Origin: Eretmocerus hayati
Taxonomy: Eukaryota; Arthropoda; Insecta; Hymenoptera; Aphelinidae
Assembly (NCBI GenBank): GCA_029851415.1
Contig: CM056743.1
Location: forward strand, 67,424,186-67,488,185
Reading direction: 5' to 3'
DNA: 64,000 bases
A program made the position numbers and the translations under genes. Under the pieces are notes generated by a model. That model ran no database searches. It worked only from the letters and a program-made list of their open reading frames with translations, and was not told the origin of the DNA. Below are positions 36,441-48,550 of the stretch, one piece after another. The first letter of the stretch is position 1, and the number at the start of each line of letters is the position of its first letter.

Positions 36441-37928
36441 TTTTGGGGAGAATAATTACTTTATGAATCGTACCCGGTCTATCTGTTCGAATTGAAATTG
36501 GAAAACATGCAAGTTCCTTTTTCAATGGAATCTAGTGACTTCCGACAATTACTTGAGTTGTTTATCCACTAAACTATCCCTCGTGGGAGATGACCGCCGA
36601 GGAGATGTAGGAAATTTTCTTAGAAAGTGGTTTCGCCTTCGATCACTAAACCATCTCGCTTAGAAGATAGCCATTAAGGAGATGACACAATTCTCTTTCG
36701 ATAATAATTTCGGGTTCAAACACTACACCTTGCGTCTCAGAAGATACCCGCCGAGAGAAAAACTGAAGTCTGCTTAGACAACAATACCCCGTACATGCGC
36801 TCGATCGTCTGATACTCTCAAAAATCATCTCAAATATATTCACATTCCATCGTGTACTAGGATAAATATGATAATAATCGATTTTGGATGTGAAAATCGA
36901 TATTCCCATGAATTCATGTCTTGGACTAACTCTTCGGAAGATTATATGATCGAAATCGATTCAATCGCAGAATTTCATCAGTTATTCCTTATCTTAAAAA
37001 CTTCCAAAAATGGAAAGTGACAATCGTGAGATTTTATATTTTGACCATGAAAACACATTCGAACTTCTCTCGTTATCAACGGATCTGGAACCATTGGGTA
37101 ATGTACAATTTCGAAGACAATCGGAAGTGTATTGACAATCCATCGTGTACTAGGAAAATATGATCATAATCACTTTCATATGTAGAGAATGATGTTTGCA
37201 TGGATTCATATTATCGATGGAAACATTCACTACTACATAGGTTCAGAATTCATTTCCAATCCCCTGAAAAATTAATTGATGAAAATAATAAACAGCCACA
37301 CGCACTCTCACGACACTCTTACGAACTATCGCAAAATGTGAGAGTTCAATGAAATCTAGTGACTACAGCAATCACGTGAGTTGTTTATTCACTAAACCAT
37401 CTCTCGTGGGGGATGACCGCCGAGGAGATGTAAGAAATTTCCTTAGAAAGTGGTTTCGCCTTCGATCACTAAACCATCCCGCTCAGAAAATAACCACCAA
37501 GGAGATGACACAGTTTTCTTTAGATCATGATTTCGGGTTCAAACACTACACCTTGCGTTTCAAAAGATACCCGCCGAGAGAAAAACAGAAGTCTGCTCAG
37601 ACAATAATTACACGTACATGCGTTCGACCGTCTGATATTCTCAAATATCATCTCAAATATATTCACATTCCATCAGGTACGAGAAGAAATATGATAATAA
37701 TCGATTTTGGATGCAAAAATCGATATTCCCATGAATTCATGTCTTAGACTATCTCGTCGAGAAATGATATGATTGAAATCAATTCAGTCGCAGGATTTCA
37801 TGAGTTATCCCTTATCTCAATAACTTCTAAAAATGGGAAGTGCCAACCGTGAGATTTCATATTTTCACCACGAAATAACATTCGAACATCTCTCGTTAGC
37901 AACGGATCTGAAACCATTGGGGAATGTA

Positions 37929-38064
37929 CACTGGGGAGCAAGCTAAATTGTCCACCAACAGCTCACTTCACGATCTTTCTGTCTCTTTGTCTCCTACCTC
38001 GATCCATGAGTGCGAGTGAGACAGCGCGATGTCGAGCTTGGACAGTTCAGCTTGCTCCCGAGTA
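37929..38064. mobile_element. 136-bp TA-flanked MITE, copy 1
   Basis: The TIR is CACTGGGGAGCAAGCT with an inverted TACTCGGGAGCAAGCT partner. TA lies at 37927-37928 and 38065-38066. Neighbouring units without it (aatgtacaatttcgaagaca) give the empty site. Confidence 0.8.
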
Positions 38065-38890
38065 TACAATTTCGAAGACAATCGAAAGTGTATTCACAAT
38101 CCATCGTGTACTAGAAAAATGTGATCATAATCACTTTCATATGTAGAGAATGATGTTTGCATGGATTCATATTATCGGTGGAAACATTCACTACTACATA
38201 GGTTTAGAATTCATATCCAATCCCCTAAAAAATTAATTAATGGAAATAATATACAGCCACACGCACTCTCACGACACTCTTACAAACTATCGCAAAATGT
38301 GAGAATTCAATGAAATCTAGTGACTACCGACAATTACTTGAGTTGTTTATTCACTAAACCATCTCTCGTGGGGGATGACCGCCGAGGAGATGTAAGAAAT
38401 TTCCTTAGAAAGTGGTTTCGCCTTCGATCACTAAACCATCTCGCTCAGAAAATAACGACCAGGGAGATGACATAGTTTTCTTTAGATAATAATATCGGGT
38501 TCAAACACTACACCTTGCGTCTCAAAAGATACCCGCCGAGAGAGAAGCAGAAGTCTGCTCAGACAATAATTACACGTACATGCGCTCGACCGTCTGATAT
38601 TCTCAAATATCATCTCAAATATATTCACATTCCATCAGGTACTAGAAGAAATATGATAATAATCGATTTTGGATGTAAAAATCGATATTCCCATGAATTT
38701 ATGTCCTGAACTATCTCGTCGACAAATGATATGATTGAAATCAATGAAATCGCAGGATTTCATGAGTTATTCTTTATCTTAATAACTTCCAAAAATGGAA
38801 AGTGCCAATCGTGAGATTCCATATTTTGACCACGAAATAACATTCGAACATCTCTCGTTAGCAACGGATCTGAAACCATTGGAAGATGTA

Positions 38891-39026
38891 CACTGAGGAG
38901 CAAGCTGAACTATCCACCAACAGCGCTTTTCACGACCTTTCTGTCTTTTTTTCCCCTAGCTCGATCCATGAGTACGAGTGGGACAGCGCGATGTCGAGCT
39001 TGGACGGTTCAGCTTGCTCCCCAGTG
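38891..39026. mobile_element. 136-bp TA-flanked MITE, copy 2
   Basis: It is the same element at the same place in the next tandem unit, 962 bp downstream, with TA at 38889-38890 and 39027-39028. The position shows that it was copied with the unit rather than inserted twice. Confidence 0.8.
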
Positions 39027-42000
39027 TACAGATTCGAAGACAATCTAAAGTGTATTCACAATCCATCGTGTACTGGAAAAGTATGATTATAATCACTCCC
39101 ATATGTAGAGAATGAAGTTTGCATGGATTCATATTATCGATGGAAACCTTCACTACTACATAGATTATAATTCATTCCCAATACCCTGAACAACTATTTG
39201 ATGGAAACTTTATATACAGCCGCACGCACTCACATGACACTCTTACGAATTATCGAAAAATATAAGAATTTGATGAAACCTAGTAGCTACCGACAATTAC
39301 TTGAGTTTCATATCCACTAAACCATGCCCCGTGGGAGATGCCCGCCGAGGAGATGTGAGAAATTTTCTTAGAAAGTGGTTTCGCCTTCGATCACTTGATC
39401 ATCTCGCTTGAAGGACAACCACCGAGGAGATGACACAATTTTGTTCAGATAATAATTCCGGGTTCAAACACTACACCATGCCTCTTAAAAGATAACCACC
39501 GAGAGGAAAACGGAAAACTGCTCAGACAATAATTACATGTACATGCGCTGGAACGTCTGATATTCTCACATATTATCTCAAATATATTCACATTCCACCG
39601 TGTACTAGAAAAAATATAATAATAAACGATTTTGGATGTGAAAATCGATATTCCCATGAATTCATGTCTTGGACTAACTCTTCGAAAGATGATATGATTG
39701 AAATCGATTCAATCGCAGAATTTCATTAGTTATTCCTTATCTTACCAACTTCCAAGAATGGGAAGTGCCAATGGTGAGATTTCATCTTTTGACCACGAGA
39801 TAACATCCGAACATCTCTTGTTAGCAACGGATGTGAAACCATTGCAAAAATGTACAATTGCGAAGGTAATCGAAAGTGTATTCACAATCCATCGTGTACT
39901 GGAAAAGTATGATCATAATCACTTTCATATGTGGAGTATGATGTTTGCATGGATCCATATCATCGATGGAAATATTCACTAATACATAGGTTTAAAATTC
40001 ATTCCCAATCCTCTGAAGAATCAATTGATAAAAATAATATACAGCCGCACGCACTCACACGACACTCTTACGAACTATCGCGAAATATGAGAATCCAATC
40101 GAATCTAGTGACTACCAACAATTACTTGAGTTCTTTATTGAGTAAACCATCCCTCGTGGGAGATGACCGCCGAAGAGATGTAAGCAATTCTCTTAGAAAG
40201 TGGTTCCGCCTTCGATCACTAAACCATCTCGCTTACAGGACAACCACCAAGGATATGACACAATTTTGTTCAGATAATAATTTCGGGTTCGAACACTACA
40301 ACATGCCTCTCAAAAGATAACCACCGAAAGGAAAACGGATGTCTGCTCAGACAATAATTACACGTACATGCGCTGAAATGTCTGATATTCTCACATATCA
40401 TCTCAAATATATCAACATTCTACTGTGTACTGAGAAAAAATATGATCATAAACGATTTGAGATGTGAAAATTGATATTCCCATGAAATCATGTCTTGAAC
40501 TAACTTGTCGAAGAATCATATAATTGAAATTAGTTCAATCGCAAAATTTCATGTGTTATTCCTTATCTTAATAATTTTTAAACAATAGAAAGATACTAAT
40601 CGTGAGATTAAAGATTTTGACCACAAAATAACATTCGAAAATTTCTCGTTAGGAACAGATCTGAAACCATTGTGAAAATGAACAATCGCGAAGATAATCA
40701 GAAGTATATCCACAATCCATCGTGTTATTAAAGAGTATGATCATAATCACTTCCATATGTAGAGAATGATGTTTGCATGGATTCATATCATCGATGGGAA
40801 CATTGACTACTTCATAGGTTCAAAATTCATATCCAATCCCCTGAAAAAATTGATTGACAAGAATAATATGCAGCCGCACGCACTCACACGACACTCTTAC
40901 GAACTATCGCAAAATGTAAGAATTCAATGAAATCTAGTGACTACCGAGAAATACTTGAGTTTCATATTCACTAAACCATCCCTCGTGGGAGATGACCGCC
41001 GAGGAGATGTAAGAAATTTGCTTAGAAAGTGGTTCCGCCTCCGATCACTAAACCATCCCGCTTGAAAGATAACCACCAAGGAGATGACACAATTCTCTTC
41101 AGATAATAATTTCGGGTTCAAACACTATACCTCGCGTCTCAAAAGATACCCGTCGAGAGAAAAACAGAAGTCTGCTCAGACAATAATTACACTTACATGC
41201 GCTCGACCGTATGATATTCTCAAATATCATCTCAAATATATTCACATCCCATCAGGTACTAGAAGAAATATGATAATGATCGATTTTGGATATAAAAATC
41301 GATATTCCCATGAATTCATGTCTTGAACTAACTCGTCGAAAGATAATATGATTGAAATCGATCCAATCGCAGAATTTCATGAGTTATTCCTTATCTTGAT
41401 AATTTCCGAAAATGCAAAGTGCCAATCGTGAGATTTTATATTTTGACCACGAAATAACATTTGAACATCTCTTGTTAGCAACAGATCTGAAACCATTGCA
41501 ACAATGAACAATCGCGAAGATAATCAGAAGTATATTCGTATTTCATCGTATACTGAAGAAAAATATGATCATAATCACTTTCATATGTGAAGAATGATGT
41601 TTGCATGGATTTATATCATCGATGAGAACATCCACTAATACATAGGTTCGGAATTCATTTTCAATTTCCTGAAAAATCAATTGATAAAAATAATATACAG
41701 CCGCACGCACTCACAGGACACTCTTACGAATTATCGCAAAATATAAGAATCTAATCGAATCTAGTGACTGCCGACAATCCCTTGAGTTTTTTTATTCACT
41801 CAACCATCCCTCGTGGGAGATGACCGCCGAGGAGATGTAAAAACTTTGCATAGAAATTGATTTCGCGTTCCATCACTAAACCATCTCGCTTAAGACATGA
41901 GCACCAGGGAGCTAACAGAACTATGTTTAGATGATGATTTTGCGTTCAAACACTACATCATTCGTCGTGAAAGATAATCACCAACAGAATAACGGAAGTC

Positions 42001-42070
42001 TGCTTAGACAATAATTACACGTACAGTAACTAGACCATCTCATATTCTCAAATTTCATCTCGAACATATT

Positions 42071-42590
42071 CACCTTCCATTGTGTACTGAATGAACATAT
42101 GCTCACCAATCGAATCCGGATGCAAAGATATATTTGTATATAATTTGAATATTGATCGACATCTTACATTATTATCTATAGCAAAAATCATCTCTGGTTC
42201 CTCACATATCATTCTCACATTTTTTATATGTATAATTATACACATCATTTACAAAAGCAATACCGACTTGAAACGAAAAAATATTAATTCAAGATATCAA
42301 GCACCACAGAAGACCAGATATTAATATATATCATGAAGCGCCATTGCGGCGTTGATGACACGCGAAGTAAATATAATAAATCATACGTAAACATATGTAC
42401 ACATTCCATCGACAAGTAATTCGATGTTCCCCCTCCAGATACCTCTGTGTTTAATAGAGGGGATAAACTAGAGGAAACTTCTATCAACTCGTGCTCACTG
42501 TTGGACCTCCAGTCGTCCTTTCCCCTCCTCCAAAACGCACAACTCCGCACCGAAAAAATCATACGTTAGAGAAGAATAGGGAGACACTTC
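42071..42590. other. End of array; no gene recognised
   Basis: At 42140-42350 it resembles 31760-31890 and 32731-32790 (accagatatt, gaagcgccattgcggcg), so the array is bounded by related sequence. Confidence 0.4.
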
Positions 42591-42891
42591 ATCTTCCGCG
42601 CTCACTCACCGGTCTGCAGTTTTTCGCTCGTTCCCTTTGCGAGCGCGTACACGCGCTAGAAATTAAACATCCTAGTAATTGAAGAAGAGCAAATAGCAAT
42701 TCAATTGTGCGCGCACAGTCACCGCGATCGGTCTACAGTTCTGTATATTCCCTATCTCAATACACGTTTACAGTACTAGATATTCATAAACGGACAGGGT
42801 ACACGGGCGCTCAGTACAGCATCATCCATCAAGAACCGCTACAATCATCAGTTCAACAAGTCGAAGAACAAGAGATCTACAGCGGTTGCAG
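42591..42891 (+). other. Candidate exon ending in a strong splice donor
   Basis: A GC-richer stretch ends TTGCAG|GTGAGA, with the donor at 42892-42893. One frame over 42707-42895 reads SPRSVYSSVYSLSQYTFTV and IYSGCR without a stop until after the donor. It could be the first exon of a transcript that continues into the cassettes at 44-45 kb. No family was recognised. Confidence 0.35.
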
Positions 42892-43577
42892 GTGAGAAAT
42901 GAATTTACTAATCACAAATTCTCGATAGACACCTATAGAATCAGCGATAATATACTCGAGAGCTCTTAATATAAGTACCCACAATTCCGAGACTCTAGCG
43001 ACCATTAAAATTTTTCGAAAGTATTGTGCAAAATAAGAAGTTCAAAATTTCACGCGATTTTAGCAGGATGAAATCGTGAAGAATAAAAATTTTGAAGATT
43101 TTTGCACGGTTCCGAAAAATTAAAAATATAGAAAATAGAAAATCTGAAATCTCCCTCGCGGATTTGTTGAAGCAAAAATATAAAAAATCGATTCTTCTTC
43201 AAGAATTTTTCCAGAAATTTTCAAAAATGTCACACTTAGATGATCTGAGATGATAAGATAAACTCATATAAGATTAGTACTTAGATACATGCGACATCGA
43301 CTATTATAAACAGAGATAATCTAGTTCGGCCCGATCCGGTCGATAACAGCCTCGTACGGTATGCTGCAGCATCGGAAAAAAAAATCAAAAAGATATAAAG
43401 AATATAAAATGAAGTCGCAATAAAAAGACGATTCAAAAATATTCAGATTATAACGAAATAACTCAAAGATAATAGGAAGATAACTAAAAGATGAAAAAAT
43501 AACCCAAAGATGACTTTCAGGTTAAGAGATAATCAGCAGATACCTTTAAAATGTTCTTCGATGATGAGATAAACTCA

Positions 43578-43910
43578 CAAGGGGGGACCACGGGGGCCGG
43601 GTCACCAATCTCCCCCAAGATTTTTTTACAGTTTTGTACTATCGAGTATATGAAGAATCCAGAGTAACTCCGTCAAATGGGTCTCCTGTCCAGAGATACA
43701 GCCACTGGGATTAACATTGCTTATATAGGCCCATGTTAAAAAGTGATATATATATATAGATATACTGGTAATGCTAACGTTTTTGCTTGTAGCTCTCGAC
43801 AGGGGGCCCATTTGACGGAGTTACTCTAGATTTCTCATATTCTAGATGGCACCAAACTGTGAAAACATTTTGGGGATGATTGGCGAACCGGACCCCGTGG
43901 TCCCCCCTTG
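43578..43910. mobile_element. CAAGG-type MITE with TCA duplication
   Basis: The TIR is CAAGGGGGGACCACGGGG, flanked by TCA (43575-43577 and 43911-43913). Copy 2 of the duplicated segment (near 51196, gatgaacttagataaaata) is the empty site. The internal block gattaacattgcttatatag with ccatgtta and the mirrored ggtaatgctaac is shared with the MITE at 23708-24036. Confidence 0.85.
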
Positions 43911-43989
43911 TCAGACGAAATAAACACTTAGATAGACGCGACAATGTCGCGGCAACACTAATCATTATAAAAGCCGATAGAAAGATTAA

Positions 43990-44134
43990 GAGCGGATATA
44001 TGCAAAGCAAAGGCGCCGAGTAGCCCCAGTCCATTTCAAATCATCGTAGAGTGAAGTCGATGGCGCTCCAAAGAATCGAGAAGTCACTCCGGGATACGAG
44101 AACATTCAAGAATCATCATAAAAAAAAAACACTG
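43990..44134 (+). other. Exon-like cassette A1
   Basis: The block runs from gcaaaggcgccgag to acactG|GTAAGT (donor 44135-44136). It contains atggcgctccaaag and gggatacgagaacattcaag. A frame MALQRIEKSLRDTRTFKNHH is open, though its frame relative to the other copies differs because of a poly-A run of ten. Confidence 0.45.
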
Positions 44135-44389
44135 GTAAGTAATTACATAATTCACTCCTATACTACTATGAAATTAAAACATTTAGGATGAACTAACTAT
44201 TGACAATATGTGAATCACATATTTTGTACATATGTTCTTTTAACAAGGTATCTTAGCGCAGCGCTCATCAAATCAGCGCTACGCCCAGATGCCTTCACAT
44301 TCAGTTGAGATCTTCGGCGCACAACACTCATACTCACATCTAATCACAGCGTGAAGGCGAGCACCTCAGCGCTACGCACCGACATTTCT

Positions 44390-44531
44390 CTACGTATATG
44401 CAAAGCGAACGCGCCGAGTAGCGCCAGTCCGACTCAAACCATCATAGCGTCAAGTTGATAACGCTCCAGAAAATCCAGGAGTCACTCCAGGATACGCGTA
44501 CATCCAAGAATCATCGTGGAAGACTACACTG
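44390..44531 (+). other. Exon-like cassette A2
   Basis: This is a tandem paralogue of A1 about 400 bp downstream (gcgccgagtagcgccagtcc, ggatacgcgtacatccaag), again ending at a consensus donor, ACTG|GTGAGT (44532-44537). Confidence 0.45.
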
Positions 44532-44889
44532 GTGAGTGATTACATAATTATATTACAACTATCATAAATTAAAACAATTCAAACCAAATATACATATATT
44601 GAATAATGAAAGAATAAAACACATTCACTAAGCGCGCGCGATCAAACTATCAAACGCATCACACAGACACACACAAACAATTCTGCTCACCTAAATTTCA
44701 GAATCCAACATGAATAATTATCTATGATAATTGAATAGATAAATAATTTTTGAACAAACAGATAACACAAACACACATACACACACGAATACATACGCTC
44801 ATACACTCAACACCCATACACAACACGTATATACACAAAATTATTTTATTTCCTGAAATTCTTGAAAAATTCATCCATTCATTCTCCAG

Positions 44890-45039
44890 AGTCCATCAGA
44901 AACACAGCGCTCCACATGCAGCTCGTCACCAAAGACCCAACGAAGAGTCTTAGCCACTCTATTGACAGTTGAAAGCCACAACACTATTTTTCATCAATGA
45001 AGAAGAATATACAAAATTCACCATCAATCACTATCACAG
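44890..45039 (+). pseudogene. Exon-like cassette B1, 150 nt, with an internal stop
   Basis: It lies between a TTCTCCAG acceptor and an ACAG|GTATG donor and has the same 150-nt length as B2. In the frame that is open in B2, this copy has two compensating indels near 44947 and a TGA in GACAGTTGA where B2 has TGG. It is therefore a decayed copy. Readable remains are SIRNTALHMQLVTKDPTKS and KPQHYFSSMKKNIQNSPSI. Confidence 0.5.
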
Positions 45040-45302
45040 GTATGTAAATTTCATAAAATCCGAACAGAAATATTATTCATGAAACAATAAATGAAATGAT
45101 CTATCAACAAATATACGATTAAACACAAACATACAGAAAACAAAAAAACATAGATATAAACACAAACACACACAGACAGACACAGACGCACACAATCAAA
45201 TACATACACACATACACTGAACACCTATGCACGACACATATACACATGAAATCAATTTAATTCCTAAAATAATATCAAATTCTCCATTCCTTCATCTCGC
45301 AG

Positions 45303-45382
45303 CATTCATCGTAGGCACGACATCTCATATGCGGCTTCCACCAGAGGTACAAATAGAAAAATTCAAGAACCACTTAGGCTAG
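45303..45382 (+). other. Exon-like cassette C1, terminal
   Basis: It follows a CTCGCAG acceptor. In the phase supplied by cassette B it reads FIVGTTSHMRLPPEVQI and EKFKNHLG, then TAG (45380-45382). C2 shares this frame but stops eight codons earlier. No family was recognised. Confidence 0.5.
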
Positions 45383-45433
45383 ATGATAAAATTCAACGAC
45401 CCAACCATGAGTAATAATATAATTATAACATAT

Positions 45434-47219
45434 ATGATGAATTCCACTCCAAAGCGACCTACGAAAAGGGATCATCTCTCAGATTCTTTTTCAACCTTTT
45501 TCATTCAATTCTATGGCCCAAAATAGGAACTTCGGACCACCTATGGGGCCCAGAAAAAATTTCTTATCTCCATTGCACACATATCCTTCAACAGACCGAA
45601 AATTTATCGTGTAAATATCGATGTTCTTTTATTCACGAGAATGGGAATATTTCGAGTTTTTGAATAGCTATCGATTTGCGGGTTGCGGCATCTGGAAGGA
45701 CATAAAAAAACCTATCAAAAACGTTGTCGGGAATTCCTTCTTGGTGATTTGGGGGCCTCCTGGAGGCAAAAGAGTGTTTTTCACTAAAATGTTGATTTCT
45801 CAAAAAGCCATTTTTCTTATTTTTCTAAAATCATATATTTGAGGTAAAATTTTGCGTTCTTTCGAAAAAAATGGGTTTCAGAGAAGTTTGGGGCGATCCA
45901 AGTGACTTATGAGCCATTTTTTTGAAAATTCGATTTTTCCAGTTTCCGAAAAAGGCGATTTTCTGCGCATGCGCACAAACGTAGACTTCCGGCGCCACTT
46001 TCAATGAAAAGCTGACAAAATTTCCTATAAAATGACTACCCGCAAAGTTGGAATTCATGCACTGAAACGCGATCTGCAAGGATTAATTATGTCGAATCAA
46101 AATCACATGAAAATTCAGCCCATTAACGCCTTCGTGGCTTCTGCTGAGATGACACATTCACGAGATCTTCTCGGGACTCAATTTTGAGTACGAAATCGAC
46201 CTGAAAAAAATTCGGACCACATGGTTTCAACGTAAAATTGTATGAAATTTCAAAATATGCGATAAAAAATTCCGTTTGAGGCGAACCCGAGGTGCTACAT
46301 TCAATTTTTTGCCAGAAAATACGATATTTCACATTCAAAATTGCGAAAAATTGAATGTAGCACCTCGGCTTCGCCTCAAACGGGTTTTTTCATCGCATAT
46401 TTTGAAAGTTCATACAATTTTACGTTGAAACCATGTGGTCCGAATTTTTTTCAGGTCAATTTCGTAATCAAAATTGAGTCCCGAGATGATCTCGTGAATG
46501 TGTGATCTCAGCAGGCGCCACGAAGGCGTTAATGGGCTGAATTTCCATGTGATTTTGATTCGACATAATTGATCCTTGCAGATCGCGTTTCAGTGCATGA
46601 ATTCCAACTTTGCGGGTAGTCATTTTATAGGAAATTTTGTCAGCTTTCCATTGAGAGTGGCGCCGAAAGTCCACGTTTGTGCGCATGCGCAGAAAATTGC
46701 CTTTTTCTGAAACCGAAAAAATCAAATTTTCAAAAAATGGCTAATAAATCACTCGGATCATCCCAAACTTCTCTGAAACCCATTTTTTTCGAAAGAACAC
46801 AAAATTTTACATCAAATATATGATTTTAAAAAAATCAAAAAAATGGCTTTTTGAGAAATCAACATTTTAGTGAAAAACACTCTCTTGCCTCCAGGAGGCC
46901 CCCAAATCACAGAGAAGGAATTCCCGACAACGTTTTCGATAGGTTTTGTGATGCCCTTTCAGATGCCGCAACCCGCAAATCGACAACTATTCAAAAACTC
47001 GAAATATTCCCATTTTCGTGAATAAAAGAGCATCAATTTTTACACGATGAATTTTCGGTCTGTTGACGGATGTGCGTGCAATGGAGAGGAGAAATTTTTT
47101 TGGGCCCCATAGGTGGTCAGAAGTTCCTATTTTGGGCCATAGAATCGAATGAAAAAGGTTTAAAAAGAATCTGAGAGATGACCCCTTTTTGTAGGTCGCT
47201 TTGGCGTGGAATTCATCAT
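45434..47219. repeat. 1.79-kb near-perfect palindrome
   Basis: The arms are 45434-46310 and 46346-47219 with a 35-nt loop. The ends are ATGATGAATTCCAC and its inverse. Copy 2 of the duplicated segment lacks it (gagtaataatataatcat then AT repeats near 63330), so it arrived as an insertion, probably into a TATAT-type site. It has no coding capacity. Transcription in either direction would give a long hairpin RNA. Confidence 0.85.
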
Positions 47220-48010
47220 ATATATATAATATAGTAAAATAAAGTAATATTATATAGTACAGTGAAATAGTAATAATGATTGGAAAAGTATAGTAATAAT
47301 TCATATAGTATAATTTCTAATGTCATATCATAATAAATATCAACAAATATATACAATATTGAATAAAAAAGTAAGATACGGGGGTACAGGGAAATAAGCA
47401 ATATCTAAACATTATTTTATCCATTTCGAAATTATGTATATCCATTGACAATATGTATATCACATATTTCATTAGAAATCAACAAACCTAAGAAATCGAG
47501 GAAAACCCCCATTTCTCTCCTCCGAGTCAATTCATTTCCCACGAACGATATAAATTTGATATAATCAGTACATATACTATATAAAAAATTATTAACAACT
47601 CAAATCATTTAAATCATGCTTGATGATCCTCCAATAATCATATAAAATCATTTATTTCAATCATTTGACTCAAATCATTCAAATTAAATTTGATAGGTCT
47701 CCAAAATTCATATAAAATCATTTATTCAAATGAGTTGCCAAACTTATGTCTAATATAAGGGACAAATCGTCATTAGCTTCGATCTTGAAACGGAGTTAGA
47801 CATATTGGGCGGCATCTCATTGGTGTAAAATCAGACGACGGACATATCTTTGTGTTAGCGGATACTCTAGCGTAACCATACATTATCAAAGATTTTGTAT
47901 ACATACGTAATAGAGCCTGAAGCACACAAAGATAACGCACAGGAAGACATGACAGATCTCTTTCAATATAAAATCATTAGAGATGTGAATAGTACTGAAT
48001 TCAAATTCCG
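47220..48010. other. AT-rich part of copy 1; no gene recognised
   Basis: It matches 63360-64000 closely, for example tgagttgccaaacttatgtc and tcttgaaacggagttagaca. Confidence 0.5.
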
Positions 48011-48550
48011 ATGTTCAGAAAGGAAAATTCCGAATTTTCACTAATTAATATACCTAATAAACGAAATTTTGACATAACAGTCGAACTGAGACGAGAATAC
48101 AAAATATTTTACTATTGTACTTTACAAATTCCCAATATTCCTTCGGAAAATAGCAAAATGAGTTATAAAAATTCCATGAATATAATATCCAACACACCAT
48201 CTCAAGCATGGCGTGATTGTAACATTGAATCTGCGGGTATACGTTTTTCGATACACCTTAGAAATGTAAATGAGCAAAAGTATGGTAGTACATATCAAGA
48301 TATGTTAGATACTTTCGTGAAAACACGATCGATACAGAACAAAATCTTTGTTTTGAGCCTTATAGGGAAAGGGGGATCGCATGCGCCATACATCCGATCC
48401 GATCATTATGAAATTCAAACGGCCGCGCATTATTATCGATCGAATTATCGATCGGTAATGTCCGTACCTTCCATACCTCGCCAAACTCTCTCTCTCTCAC
48501 TCTCTCTCGCTTGCTTTTTCGTCAAGCAGATGAGTTGCAGACGACGTTAG
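48011..48550 (+). CDS. Uncharacterised open frame, 179 codons
   Basis: This is the longest unexplained frame in the window apart from the PLE proteins. It starts MFRKENSEFSLINIPNKRN. It contains EYKIFYYCTLQIPNIP, then SQAWRDCNIESAGIRFSIHL and NVNEQKYGSTYQDML. The last 40 codons run into a CT-rich microsatellite (about 48486-48510), so the true end may be earlier. I do not recognise a family, see no signal peptide or membrane segment, and find no clear splice structure. It lies just beyond the part of the duplicated segment visible in copy 2, whose equivalent would fall past the window end. It may be an exon of a larger gene, a transposon protein fragment or a chance frame. Confidence 0.35.
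   Translation: MFRKENSEFSLINIPNKRNFDITVELRREYKIFYYCTLQIPNIPSENSKMSYKNSMNIISNTPSQAWRDCNIESAGIRFSIHLRNVNEQKYGSTYQDMLDTFVKTRSIQNKIFVLSLIGKGGSHAPYIRSDHYEIQTAAHYYRSNYRSVMSVPSIPRQTLSLSLSLACFFVKQMSCRRR

Larger units (their letters stand above)
36530..42070. repeat. Higher-order tandem repeat, ~826-bp units of 77-bp monomers
   Basis: The landmark tgaccgccgaggagatgtaa starts near 36591, 37414, 38376, 39339 (as tgcccgccga), 40164, 40993 and 41821. The spacings are 823, 962, 963, 825, 829 and 828 bp. Within each unit three consecutive 77-bp monomers can be counted exactly, for example 41798-41874, 41875-41951 and 41952-42028, followed by about 590 bp of linker. The two long units each hold a 136-bp MITE. 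The long frames that recur in every unit follow from repeat conservation. Confidence 0.85.
42900..48000. repeat. Large duplicated segment, copy 1
   Basis: It is co-linear with 49020-51967 plus 62598-64000. Shared blocks include gcgacatcgac near 43295, gacgcgacaatgtcgcggc near 43936, the exon-like cassettes at 44.0-45.4 kb, and gacaaatcgtcattagcttc at 47761. Two insertions (43578-43910 and 45434-47219) are specific to this copy. Confidence 0.75.

Noticed and set aside
37349..41326. Recurring frames such as LFTKPSLVGDDRRGDVR in the satellite units
   Set aside because: They recur because the DNA unit recurs. Monomers of 77 bp change frame from one to the next, and frames are broken in many units.
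41798..42028. 77-bp monomer as a tRNA-like gene (length, GTTCGATC word)
   Set aside because: Only a B-box-like word is present; no A box or cloverleaf pairing can be drawn.
36530..42070. CRISPR-like array
   Set aside because: Units are hundreds of bases long, spacers are themselves repetitive, and the context is eukaryotic.
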